Origin: CAUZIZ01 sp965218775
GTDB lineage: Bacteria > Acidobacteriota > UBA6911 > RPQK01 > JAJDTT01
Reading direction: 5' to 3'
NCBI GenBank assembly: GCA_965218775.1
Contig: CBDCLS010000005.1
Span: 1,364,001-1,428,000, forward strand
DNA length: 64,000 nt
Part shown: in pieces, positions 1 through 9,600 of the stretch
Layout: every line of letters begins with the position of its first letter
Position numbering within the stretch: position 1 is the first letter of the stretch
Made by a program: the position numbers and the translations under genes
Notes under the pieces: model-generated
Database searches by the model: none
The model's input: only the letters and a program-made list of their open reading frames with translations
What the model was told of the DNA's origin: nothing

Positions 1-325
1 GGATATACTGGTAGAGCCCCACTTCGTTGATCGCACGGATGGCGTTCTCCTTGTCGGCGTATCCGGTCAACAGGATGCGCGGGACGTCAGGCTTGACCTC
101 TCTCACCTTTGCCAGGAAACTGACTCCGTCCATCTCCGGCATCATGAAGTCTGACAAGACCACGTCGACATCGTTGTCGGGCAGATAGCCCAGAGCCTCG
201 TTCGGCGAGGTGAAGGTAACTACCTCGTAGGAAGTCTCCAACGCCAGGAAGGCCCGGAGCGTCGTCAGCACCATTTCTTCATCGTCCACGATCAACACGG
301 TTGCCGTCTGGTGGTTCTGGTTCAC
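1..325 (-). CDS. Response regulator receiver protein, partial (C-terminus outside window)
   Basis: The reading frame starts at a GTG at 323-325 and runs off the left edge. The visible ~108 residues form a CheY-like receiver domain: an acidic pair in VLIVDDEE, the phospho-acceptor Asp in VVLSDFMMPEMDG, and the conserved Thr in ILLTGYADKENA. The start lies 10 nt after the stop of the upstream receiver-SpoIIE gene and is preceded by GGGAG, so translation is probably coupled. The receiver is strikingly similar to that of the neighbouring gene, almost identical around TGYADKENAI, which suggests a tandem duplication. The output domain, if any, is not in the window; a second phosphatase or a stand-alone receiver are both possible. 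Confidence 0.85.
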   Translation of the reverse strand, partial: MNQNHQTATVLIVDDEEMVLTTLRAFLALETSYEVVTFTSPNEALGYLPDNDVDVVLSDFMMPEMDGVSFLAKVREVKPDVPRILLTGYADKENAIRAINEVGLYQYI

Positions 326-335
326 AGCGCTCCCA

Positions 336-1571
336 TCAAAGAGTAACATCAAGTCCCATCAGAGTGACATCGTCCCACTGATGATCGGGCGAGCCGAAGT
401 CCCTGGCTGCTGCCGTCAATTGCTCCAGGATCTCGCTTGCAGGCTTGTCCTGACTATCCAAGATCGTCTGGGCCAGCAAACCCTCGTCGAAGGCTTCCCC
501 CGACTGATTCTCTACCTCACTCAGCCCATCCGTATAGAGGATCAGACAATCTCCTTCCTTCAACTCGACCTCCTTTTCGTCGCTGGGTTGGTAGATCCCG
601 TCGCCGAACATCCCCAACAAGAGTCCATTGATTGCGATACGCTCCACACTCCCGGCGCCACGCCGTAACACGAATGGGTGCGGACCTCCCCCACTGGCGA
701 GCCGGCAGACCGACGTCTGAGGATCCAGATCCAGAATAAGCACTAGACTGGCGGCGAACATCTCCTCCGGCAGGATGCCATGCAGGACCTCATTCATCCC
801 CGCCATGATCTCGGCCGGGCTGGCCTCGCTGTCTTTGAAAGAACCGAAGGCCGCCTTGAGCAAGACCGTACTCAGGGCAGCGGAAATACCATGCCCTGTC
901 ACATCGGAGAGCAGAACCGCGAGCCGGTCGCCGGCCATCGGCAAGATGTCATAGTAATCTCCTCCGACCTCAAGCGCGGGCTGATACTTGACCGCGAACG
1001 AGATCCCGTTGTTCTCGGGAAAACTCTGAGGCAACATCCGCTCCTGGACCTTCCGTGCCAGCAGCAGTTCTTGGCGTAGCTCATCGTTCCGTTCCGATAA
1101 GACGTCTCTTTGAAGCAAAGCTCGGTCCAGGTCGCGGGCCTTTTCTTGCAGCTGATTCTTGAGTCCCCTGGCGGCGATTCCGTTGTCGACAATCAGCTTG
1201 ACGTGGTCGTTGTCCCAGGGCTTCTCGATGTACTGGAACAGATCGACCTCGTTGATGGCCTTGATGGCGTTCTCCTTGTCGGCATACCCGGTCAGCAGCA
1301 CCCGCGGAACCTCCGGATACATCTTCTTGACTTGCGAGAGAAACTGGAGGCCGTCAAGGTCCGGCATCAAGAAATCAGAGATGACCATATCCACCGGTCG
1401 CTTCTGGAGCGTGGCCAGGGCATCAACTGGCGACTGGAAGGTCACAACCTGATAGTCCGTCTCCAGCTCCAGGAGCGATCCCAGACTCAGCGTCACCATT
1501 TCCTCGTCGTCCACAATCAGAACGACGGGCCTTCTTCGACCCTTGTTTAGGTTTCTCAACTGATCATTCAT
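336..1571 (-). CDS. Receiver domain-SpoIIE/RsbU-type PP2C phosphatase
   Basis: The N-terminal ~120 residues are a receiver domain (acidic pair in LIVDDEE, acceptor Asp in MVISDFLMPDLDG). A coiled-coil linker of about 35 residues follows, then a SpoIIE/RsbU-type serine phosphatase with metal-binding motifs GGDYYDI and LSDVTGHG and a C-terminal DDVTLMGLDV. Such proteins normally dephosphorylate anti-anti-sigma factors or similar partners when the receiver is phosphorylated; the target here is unknown. I chose the ATG at 1569-1571, which overlaps the histidine kinase stop (ATGAATGA); a GTG four codons upstream is also possible. The gene lies between the kinase and a second receiver gene, so a kinase-to-receiver-to-phosphatase pathway is the natural inference. 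Confidence 0.9.
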   Translation of the reverse strand: MNDQLRNLNKGRRRPVVLIVDDEEMVTLSLGSLLELETDYQVVTFQSPVDALATLQKRPVDMVISDFLMPDLDGLQFLSQVKKMYPEVPRVLLTGYADKENAIKAINEVDLFQYIEKPWDNDHVKLIVDNGIAARGLKNQLQEKARDLDRALLQRDVLSERNDELRQELLLARKVQERMLPQSFPENNGISFAVKYQPALEVGGDYYDILPMAGDRLAVLLSDVTGHGISAALSTVLLKAAFGSFKDSEASPAEIMAGMNEVLHGILPEEMFAASLVLILDLDPQTSVCRLASGGGPHPFVLRRGAGSVERIAINGLLLGMFGDGIYQPSDEKEVELKEGDCLILYTDGLSEVENQSGEAFDEGLLAQTILDSQDKPASEILEQLTAAARDFGSPDHQWDDVTLMGLDVTL

Positions 1572-2817
1572 CGCCAACCACACCCGGCAGTATCAATCGA
1601 AAGGTAGTCCCCTTCCCCACCTGACTCTCCACCTCAAGCTGACCTTTATGGTTCTGGACAATTCCAGATACGATAGATAGGCCCAGCCCCGTCCCTTCTC
1701 CGAATCCCTTGGTCGTGAACCCGGGATCGAAAATCCGCTGGCGATTGTCTTCTGAGATGCCAATTCCGGTGTCCCGAAATTCAAGCACAAGAGAATCGCC
1801 GTCCATCCTTGTTTTGATGAAGATCGTGCCCTTGCCTTCAATCGCATGACTGGCATTGACCAGAAGGTTCATGAACACCTGGTTCAGCTGATTCGGATAG
1901 CAGGTAATCAGGGGCACTTCTCCGTAGTCCTTCTCGACCTGGATCCGGTGCTTGAGCTCATGCTGCACCAAGGTCAGCGTATTGTCGATTCCTTCATGAA
2001 TGTCCACTCCGTCCAATTCGGCTTCGTCCATCCGGGCGAACCGGCGCAGACTACCGACGATGGCCGTAATGCGCTCGGTGGCGGTCCTGTTGACCGTGCT
2101 CAGCTGCTGAATGCTTTCCAACAAGCGTTTCAGTTTTTCGTGCTGGGGAGCCGTATCCGCCGTCTCCATATCCGCCAGTATGACGCCAATACGATCGACC
2201 GTCCGGGCGAAGATGTCTATGTTGCTGCTCAACGCACCCAGAGGAGTGTTGATTTCGTGAGCCACACCCGCCATCAGTTGGCCTAAGGCGGCCATTTTCT
2301 CGGACTGTATCAACTGGGCCTGTTTCCGACGAAGCTCCAAGGCCCGCTCTTCTACCTTCCCTTCCAACTCGGAGTTTGCCTCTTGAAGCGCCCGCTCGGC
2401 CTCCAGACGATCGGTGATGTCACGCACCGCTGCGGTGAACAAGAGTCGTGGACCCACCTGCGTCTCGGCCATGCGGATCTCAAGCGGAAAAATTGAGCCG
2501 TCCTTCCTCAGTCCCTCCAACTGCAGTCGCTGACCCATTGATCGAGCCACTCCCGTCTCTCTGTAACGCTTGAGTCCGGCAGTGTGACGGGTCCGATACT
2601 GTTCCGGCATCAGCAGCTGGAGCCGCTGTCCCACAAGCTCGTCTTGAGCGTAGCCCCAGATTCTCTCAACCTCCCGATTCACCATGACGATGGTGCTGTC
2701 TGAATCGATCGTGATGATGCCCTCCCCGACCGTGTCAAGGACCGCACTCAATTGAGCCTGCGAGTCGACCAGCTCAGCCTGCCGTTTCGTTTTGGGTTGC
2801 ACCCCATCGTCCGTCAT
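1564..2817 (-). CDS. PAS-domain sensor histidine kinase
   Basis: A 417-residue kinase with no membrane segment. A PAS domain (about 20-135, with a PAC-type end TAAVRDITDR) is followed by a coiled coil (140-175), a dimerisation domain with the phospho-acceptor His187 in GVAHEINTPLGAL, and a HATPase_c domain with N box (NQVFMNLLVNASHAIEGKG), G1 (DTGIGI) and G2 (GEGTGLGLSIV). It is the first gene of a three-gene minus-strand operon and overlaps the receiver-phosphatase gene by a few bases. Cytoplasmic or peripheral location is inferred from the absence of hydrophobic stretches. The PAS ligand cannot be read from the sequence. Confidence 0.92.
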   Translation of the reverse strand: MTDDGVQPKTKRQAELVDSQAQLSAVLDTVGEGIITIDSDSTIVMVNREVERIWGYAQDELVGQRLQLLMPEQYRTRHTAGLKRYRETGVARSMGQRLQLEGLRKDGSIFPLEIRMAETQVGPRLLFTAAVRDITDRLEAERALQEANSELEGKVEERALELRRKQAQLIQSEKMAALGQLMAGVAHEINTPLGALSSNIDIFARTVDRIGVILADMETADTAPQHEKLKRLLESIQQLSTVNRTATERITAIVGSLRRFARMDEAELDGVDIHEGIDNTLTLVQHELKHRIQVEKDYGEVPLITCYPNQLNQVFMNLLVNASHAIEGKGTIFIKTRMDGDSLVLEFRDTGIGISEDNRQRIFDPGFTTKGFGEGTGLGLSIVSGIVQNHKGQLEVESQVGKGTTFRLILPGVVGDE

Positions 2818-2875
2818 CTGATACTGGCGCTACTATTCCTCAGATAGGTCGCAGGTTGCAAGTTGCAGATCGAAA

Positions 2876-3029
2876 GGGTCGCACGTCTGAACGTCTGAAC
2901 GTCGCACGTCCTTTGGCGCCAGCAAACAGCTTCGGAACTGACAGCTGCGGAAACCTGAAACTTGAAGACTCACCACCAGTGATCCTCGACCTGGGACGTG
3001 CGACGTTCAGACGTTCAGACGTGCGACCC
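2876..3029. repeat. Perfect 35-bp inverted repeat with 84-nt spacer
   Basis: Arms at 2876-2910 and 2995-3029 are exact reverse complements over 35 bp. Each arm itself holds a tandem ACGTCTGA unit. The element fills most of the spacer between the divergent kinase and efflux operons, so it could be a small mobile element or a large cruciform. No reading frame of note lies in the spacer. Confidence 0.9.
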
Positions 3030-3100
3030 ATTCGACCTCAACCTGCAACCTATACCCTACACCCGGTAACCTATACTTCAACCAACCGGAGGAAGAACAG

Positions 3101-5506
3101 ATGAAGATCTACCTGCACTCGACGCTGTGCTTCTTGACGCTTCTGGCATGTATCCTCCAGCAAGATAGGCTGAGAGCCGCACAGCTTCCCGAGGTACGGG
3201 TGGGGTTCATCATCGACGGGCCTTGGGAGGGCAACAAGGAGACACTCAGAATCACCAAGGAAGAGATCCTGGCACTGACGCGGGGCGAATTTGACGTTCG
3301 CTTCCTGCCTGAGATGACTATCGAGGCAGATTGGACAGTCCCTGGAATCGAGGCCGCAATCGATCGGCTGCTGCAGGATCCAGAAGTGGACATCCTTATC
3401 GCCTGGGGATTGATCACCTCCGACATTATTTGCCGCAAAGAACGTTTCCCCAAGCCAGTCATCGCTCCTGTCGTGCTGAATGTGGAGCTGCAGGGAATTC
3501 CCTACACCCCCGACAGCGATAGTAGTGGCGTCGAGAATCTGAGCTACGTAACCTGGCCGATTCAGCTCAAGGATGATCTGGAGACATTCCACAGAATCGT
3601 CCCCTTCAGGAAGCTGACTTACCTCCTCAATGAGTCAGTCTACACCGCCAACCCACGACTTCTGCAGAACGTGACCGAGGTGGTTGAAAGACTCGACTTC
3701 GAGTTGGAAGTCTCCTTTCTTCCAGTCGGTTTCTCGGCTGAAGAAGCCTTGGAAGCTCTCCCCAAAGACACCGAGGCAATCTACGCCGCCCCTCTGCTGC
3801 ATTTGCCCCAGGCAGAATTCGATCGTCTGGTTCAGGGGCTGATCCAGCGCCGGCTGCCCAGCTTCTCTCTCTTCGGGCGAGGCAGAGTGGAGCAGGGCCT
3901 TCTTGCTAGCCTTTCCCTGGATACGGACCTTCGGCGCGTAGCTCGGAGAATCGCCCTCAACCTCCAGCGAATCCTGCTGGGAGAAGACGCTGGGAGCCTG
4001 CCGGTTACCTTCAGCAGGGGAAAGCTTCTGACCATCAACATGGCGACCGCACGAGCCATCGGAGTCTATCCTAGCTGGGACCTTCTCACCGAGGCCGATC
4101 TGCTCCACCTGGAACGAACCGACATCGTCCGCCTGGTTTCGCTGCGCAGTGCTGCCAAGGATGCCTTGGCCACGAATCTGGATCTCAAGAGCCTGGACCA
4201 CTTGGTGTCTGCCGGTGCTGAGGACATCAACAAGGCTCGCTCGACGCTCTTGCCCCAGTTGGAGGTCTCGAGTCTGAACAGCTTGATCGATCGAGATCGG
4301 GCAGCGGCAAGCTTCGGCTCCCAGGGTCAACGCAGCCTGTCAGGAACCGCTTCCATTACGCAGCTGCTCTATTCCGAACCGGCACGATCCAACCTCGACA
4401 TCCAACAGAACCTCCAGCTCACACGAGAAGAGCAGCGAAATCAGCTCCGTCTGGACATCATTTTCGAAGCATCCACTGCTTATCTGAACATCCTTCGAGG
4501 CAAGGCCTTGGAGCAGATTCAGAGAGAAAACCTTCGGCGCACCCGGGATCACCTGGAGATTGCCAGGAATCGGGTCGACGTCGAAGCCGCCAATCGATCC
4601 GAGCTGCTACGGTGGCAGAGTGAGATCGCCACGGTCAGGAGAGACCTGATCCGGGCCAACACACAGCGCAACCTGGCCGAAATCGTACTCAATCGTCTCC
4701 TTCATCGCCCGCTGGAGGAAAGTTTTCGCACCGACAAGACCAATCTCGACCTGGAGACAGGCTTTGACAAAATAAAACAGTACGTCGACAATCCCAAGAG
4801 CTTCGGCCTGTTCCGCGACTTCATGGCGGAGGAGGCACTGTCGGCTTCGCCTGAGTTGAGGCGGCTGGATGCAGCCATTGCCAGCCAGCGCAGAATCCTA
4901 CTCTCGGCTGAGCGGGCTTTTTGGGCGCCTGAAGTCGCCCTGACAGGCAGCACGACATCATGGCTCAGGGGAGGCGGTGGAAGTGGTGTCCAACTCAGCG
5001 ATCTTCTCCCAGACCCCCTCTCGTTGCCCTCCACGGGGAACATAGATTGGGTCGTCGCCCTCAGCGTTCGGTTCCCACTCTTCACCAGTGGCGCTAAAGA
5101 GGCTGAGGCCCGTCAATCGAGGGAGGAACTGGCCCGACTCGGCTCGGAGCGAGAGGCCCTTGCAGAACGAATCGAGCAGCGGATCCGGATGGCTTTGCAC
5201 GCGGCCGGCGCCTCCTTCGCGAGCATCAAGCTGGCAGGGGATGCAGAGACAGCGGCCAGAGGCAACCTGGAACTGGTTACGGCCGCCTACCGAGAGGGGA
5301 CGCTTTCGATCATCGACCTGGTGGATGCCCAAAATGCCTCTTTGGTCGCCGAACAGGCTGCCGCCAATGCCGTCTATGACTATCTACTCGATCTGATGCA
5401 CGTCCAGCGCAGCGGAGGACGCTTCGACTTTTTCAGTTCGGCCTCGGAGATTACACAGTGGAAAGAACGTCTGCGCACCTTCTTTTCTCAGTCGGGTACC
5501 CCCTGA
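3101..5506 (+). CDS. TolC-family outer-membrane protein fused to an N-terminal substrate-binding-protein-like domain
   Basis: ATG at 3101 follows GGAGGA at 3088-3093. Residues 1-26 form a signal peptide. Residues about 30-340 look like the two-lobed periplasmic fold of the ABC substrate-binding family (VRVGFIIDGPWEGNKE, VDILIAWGLITSD, and LTINMATARAIGVYP near its end). Residues about 345-790 are a TolC/OEP domain with long alternating coiled-coil helices (ASTAYLNILRGKALEQIQRE, EREALAERIEQRIRMALH, AYREGTLSIIDLVDAQ). TolC proteins are usually 420-500 residues, so 801 is long because of the extra domain. It is first in an operon with a membrane-fusion protein and an RND permease. The fused domain may bind a ligand or signal in the periplasm; that role is inference. 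Confidence 0.85.
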   Translation: MKIYLHSTLCFLTLLACILQQDRLRAAQLPEVRVGFIIDGPWEGNKETLRITKEEILALTRGEFDVRFLPEMTIEADWTVPGIEAAIDRLLQDPEVDILIAWGLITSDIICRKERFPKPVIAPVVLNVELQGIPYTPDSDSSGVENLSYVTWPIQLKDDLETFHRIVPFRKLTYLLNESVYTANPRLLQNVTEVVERLDFELEVSFLPVGFSAEEALEALPKDTEAIYAAPLLHLPQAEFDRLVQGLIQRRLPSFSLFGRGRVEQGLLASLSLDTDLRRVARRIALNLQRILLGEDAGSLPVTFSRGKLLTINMATARAIGVYPSWDLLTEADLLHLERTDIVRLVSLRSAAKDALATNLDLKSLDHLVSAGAEDINKARSTLLPQLEVSSLNSLIDRDRAAASFGSQGQRSLSGTASITQLLYSEPARSNLDIQQNLQLTREEQRNQLRLDIIFEASTAYLNILRGKALEQIQRENLRRTRDHLEIARNRVDVEAANRSELLRWQSEIATVRRDLIRANTQRNLAEIVLNRLLHRPLEESFRTDKTNLDLETGFDKIKQYVDNPKSFGLFRDFMAEEALSASPELRRLDAAIASQRRILLSAERAFWAPEVALTGSTTSWLRGGGGSGVQLSDLLPDPLSLPSTGNIDWVVALSVRFPLFTSGAKEAEARQSREELARLGSEREALAERIEQRIRMALHAAGASFASIKLAGDAETAARGNLELVTAAYREGTLSIIDLVDAQNASLVAEQAAANAVYDYLLDLMHVQRSGGRFDFFSSASEITQWKERLRTFFSQSGTP

Positions 5507-5536
5507 GCGGAGTGCGAATTCCAACTTGAGGAAATC

Positions 5537-6637
5537 ATGAAAGGAACATTTAGAGTTTGTGGTAGCGTCCTGTTAGGCGCTGCTTTGACAACCTCGTGCA
5601 CTTCCGAGGAAAAAACCCAGCCTCCTCCTCGTATCCGCCCAGTCCGCTATCAGGAAGTGGCTCAGGTAGCGGCGACCCGAATGAGGACGTTTTCCGGAGC
5701 TGCCAAGGCGGCAATGGAGTCCAAGATCAGTTTCAAGGTGGCCGGAACCATCAGCACACTCGACGCCGAAGTAGGAGACAGTGTACGAGAGGGACAGCTG
5801 ATCGCCGAACTCGACGACAGGGACTATCACTTGAGAGTGAAGGAGGCCGAGGCGGTCCTGGTGCAGGCAGGGGCTCAACTCCGGAATGCCAGCGCCAACT
5901 TCGATCGAACCAGGGCGCTGTACGAGAATGACAATGCCTCCCGCAATGACTACGACACCGCTCGTACAGCGGTCGACACTTTCGAGGCTACTGTCGAGGC
6001 AGCCCGGAGACGACTGGAACTAAGCGAACAGCAGCTCACTTATACCCGTTTGGCGGCACCTCTAGACGGGGCAATCGCCCAGGTGGGAGTAGAGGTCAAC
6101 GAGAACGTAAGCAGCGGCCAGCCCATCGTCACCTTGAATTCGATCAACCAGCCGGAGGTTCAAGTCGCCATTCCAGAACAGCTGATCGCCCAGATTCGTC
6201 CAGGTGGTTCTGTGACCGTCCGCTTCGATGCCATCCCCGGAAGAAGCTTCAAGGCGCGTGTGACCGAGGTGGGAATTGCCTCGACCCCATTCGCCACTAC
6301 TTTTCCGGTAACCGTAAGACTGGCTCGCAGCGACTCCAGCATTCGTCCGGGCATGTCTGCGGAAGTCGACTTCCGCTTCAGAAGTAAAGGGACCTCCGAA
6401 CGTTTGCGGGTACCCACTCACTCGGTGGGTGAAGATCGTCAAGGTCGCTTTGTCTACGTCCTGGAACCCGCAAAAGATGGGTTCGGACATGCACGCAGGA
6501 GAGCGGTAACGGTTGGGGAGATCACCTCGGAGGGACTCGAGATCGTGGAGGGACTGAGCGGGGGAGAGTTAGTTGTCACGGCAGGGCTGACACGGATCAC
6601 GGCAGGACAAGAGGTCAGACTCCTGGACACCGACTAG
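5537..6637 (+). CDS. RND efflux membrane-fusion (periplasmic adaptor) protein
   Basis: A 366-residue HlyD/AcrA-type adaptor. The N-terminus is hydrophobic and ends in a possible lipidation Cys21 (LTTSC). The biotinyl/lipoyl half-motifs (FKVAGTISTLDAEVGDSVREG and LAAPLDGAIAQVGVEVNENV) flank an alpha-hairpin at about 95-160, followed by beta-barrel and membrane-proximal domains. TTGAGGAAATC precedes the ATG. It would bridge the TolC-like protein upstream and the permease downstream, from which it is separated by 18 nt. Confidence 0.92.
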   Translation: MKGTFRVCGSVLLGAALTTSCTSEEKTQPPPRIRPVRYQEVAQVAATRMRTFSGAAKAAMESKISFKVAGTISTLDAEVGDSVREGQLIAELDDRDYHLRVKEAEAVLVQAGAQLRNASANFDRTRALYENDNASRNDYDTARTAVDTFEATVEAARRRLELSEQQLTYTRLAAPLDGAIAQVGVEVNENVSSGQPIVTLNSINQPEVQVAIPEQLIAQIRPGGSVTVRFDAIPGRSFKARVTEVGIASTPFATTFPVTVRLARSDSSIRPGMSAEVDFRFRSKGTSERLRVPTHSVGEDRQGRFVYVLEPAKDGFGHARRRAVTVGEITSEGLEIVEGLSGGELVVTAGLTRITAGQEVRLLDTD

Positions 6638-6655
6638 GAGCCTGTCCGAGTACCC

Positions 6656-9600
6656 ATGGACATCACACGCGCTGCTATCGAGAGCAATCGAGTCACTGCA
6701 GTCACCGTCCTGGTCATTCTGGTTGCCGGCATGAACGCGTATCAGCAGATGCCGCGGAACGAGGACCCTGGATTCATCATTCGGACCGCCCACGTCATGA
6801 CTCTCTTCCCCGGGGCCAGCCCCAGGCGGGTGGAGCTACTGGTTACCGACAAGCTGGAGAAGACGATCCAGGAGATTCCTCAACTCGATTTCATTGCCAT
6901 CACATCCAAAACCGGCGTCTCCGAGATCTTCGTCAATGTGCAGGAACGCGAAAGGAAGATGCGCCCGATCTGGGACGATCTAAGGCGCAAGGTCGAGCGT
7001 GCCAGCCGGGATCTCCCCGAGGGCGTCATCGGTCCCTTCGTGAACGATGAGTTCGGCGACGTCTTCGGTACCATCCTGACCCTCACCGGAGAAGGATTTA
7101 CCTACGCCGAACTCGAAGATGTCTCCGATCAAGTCCGCAACGTCCTCCTCACCATCCCAGAAGTGGCCAAGGTTGAGGTCCAGGGCATTCAAGAAGAACG
7201 AATCTTCGTCGAATACAATAACGCGCGGCTGGCCGAGCTTGGTATCTCCGCCTATCAACTGATGAACCTCCTCGAGAGTCGCAACATTGTGTTGCCGGGA
7301 GGCGATATCAACACCGGAAGGGAACGAATCGCTCTGGAGCCATCCGGCAGCTTTGAGTCGATTGACGACCTCGGGCGAACCATCGTCAACGTCTCTGGCA
7401 GGTCAGAAATGATCTATCTGGAAGACATCGCCTCCATTTACCGCGACTATGTGGACCCTCCCAAACAAAGGGTCAGATCCTCGGGAAAGCCAGCCCTGGC
7501 CCTGGCCATCTCGCTGCGCAAAGGCGGAAACCTGATCCAGCTTGGGGAGCAGGTAGAGGCGAAAGTGAGCCGCCTGCAGGATCTGTACCCCATCGGGCTG
7601 GAGTTCGACACCATCGCCTTTCAACCTGGGGTCGTCGAGCGGAAGGTCGAAAACTTCGTCAGCAATCTGGTTCAGGCCGTCGCCATCGTCATGCTGGTCA
7701 TGCTCGTCACTCTGGGCCTGAGGACGGGACTGGTGGTGTCGTCGCTGATTCCGTCGACCATAGTCATGAGCCTCCTGGTAATGTCCTTCCTCGGAATCGG
7801 ACTGGACCAGATGTCGCTGGCTGCTTTGATCATTGCTCTGGGACTGTTGGTGGACAATGCGATCGTGGTTTCCGAGTCGATCATGGTTCGGATAGCGACG
7901 GGCATCAAGCCTATCGAGGCTGCGGTGGAATCGGCCAATGAATTGCGCGTCCCCTTGTTGACCTCCTCACTGACGACGGCGGCTGCCTTTCTGCCAATCT
8001 ACCTCGCGGAATCCTCCACCGGAGAGTACACCGCTCCCTTGTTCAAGGTCGTGAGCATCGCCCTGATGTGCTCCTGGCTTCTCTCCCTGACTCTGATTCC
8101 GATGCTCTGTGTGTACTTCCTCAAGGTCAAGCCCGTGCCCCAGGAAGAGCGCCTGAACTTCAGACTCTACGTCGCGTACCGCAGCCTCCTTCTACTCTCT
8201 CTCCGGCATCGGATACTGAGCCTGCTCGGCGTGGCCTTGATCTTCGGGCTAACACTACAGGGCTTTGCTCTGATCCCCAATATCTTCTTTCCGCCCAAGG
8301 ATCAGGCGATGTTCACGGCCGAGTTCGATCTCCCCATCGGGACTCCGATTGAGCGGACGGAGGCATTCGTCCAGCGGATAGAGAGCTTCATCGAAACCGA
8401 ACTGAAGGCGGGACCCGAGCGCCCACAGGGCGTCACCAACTGGGCCAGTTTCATCGGGCAGGGCCCACCACGCTACACCCTCACCTATACCCCCAAGCAG
8501 AGGAGTCCCGAGTACGCCATGATGCTGCTCAACACGACCAGCTATGGGACCGTTCACGACCTGATCCCCCGCCTGGAAACCTACTGCCTGGAGAGTTTTC
8601 CGGACGTCAAGCCCACCATCCGCAGCCTTCTGAATGGGCCGCCGGTAGAAGACCCCATCGAGATTCGGATCTCGGGCGAGGATGTGGATCAGGTCTTCGC
8701 CATTGTCGACCAGGTCAAGGCGCGCCTCTCAGACATTCGAGGCACCAAGAACATCAGCGATAACTGGGGAGCGCGAAGCAAGAAGTTGGTGGTCAGGATC
8801 GATCAGCCTCGGGCTCGACGAGCCGGTCTCAACAGCCAAGACGTCGCGGTCTCACTGCAGACAGTTCTGAGTGGCTTCGAGACCACTGACTATCGGGAAG
8901 AGGACAAGATCATCCCCGTCACACTGCGCTCGGTGGCAGCGGATCGGCAGGACATCGGGAAGCTCGAGAGTCTGAACATCTTTTCCCAGCTCACCGGGAG
9001 TGCGGTCCCACTCAAGCAGGTGGCCGATATCGATGTCACCTGGGAGCCGGCCAAGTACCTGCGCCGCGATCGCCTTGCGACGGTAACCGTCTCAGCGGCA
9101 CTGGAGCTGGATTTCACGGCGGTGGAAATCATCAACCAACTAGACCCCTGGCTCCGGGAGCAGAAAGTCGATTGGCCGGTTGGATTCGACTACGCCTACG
9201 GGGGCGAGATCGAGGCATCGGTCAAAGCCAATGAATCGGTCATGGCCAAGGTTCCCATCGGCGCACTGATCATCGTGCTGCTGCTGGTGGGCCAGTTCAA
9301 TTCCATCCGACGGCCTCTGATCATCCTGACCACGATCCCACTGGGATTGATTGGCGTCGTATTTGGCTTGCTGATCGCAAAGTCTCACTTCGGCTTCATG
9401 ACGTTCCTGGGAGTCATATCGCTGGCAGGCATCGTCATCAACAACGCCATCGTCTTGCTAGACCGGATCAAGGTGGAGATAGAGCAAAATGGTCTAGACC
9501 CGGCGCGAGCCGTGATCGAGTCCGCTCAAGGCCGTTTGCGGCCCATCCTGCTGACAACCTGTACCACCATGGGAGGGATGATTCCCCTCTGGATGGGGGG

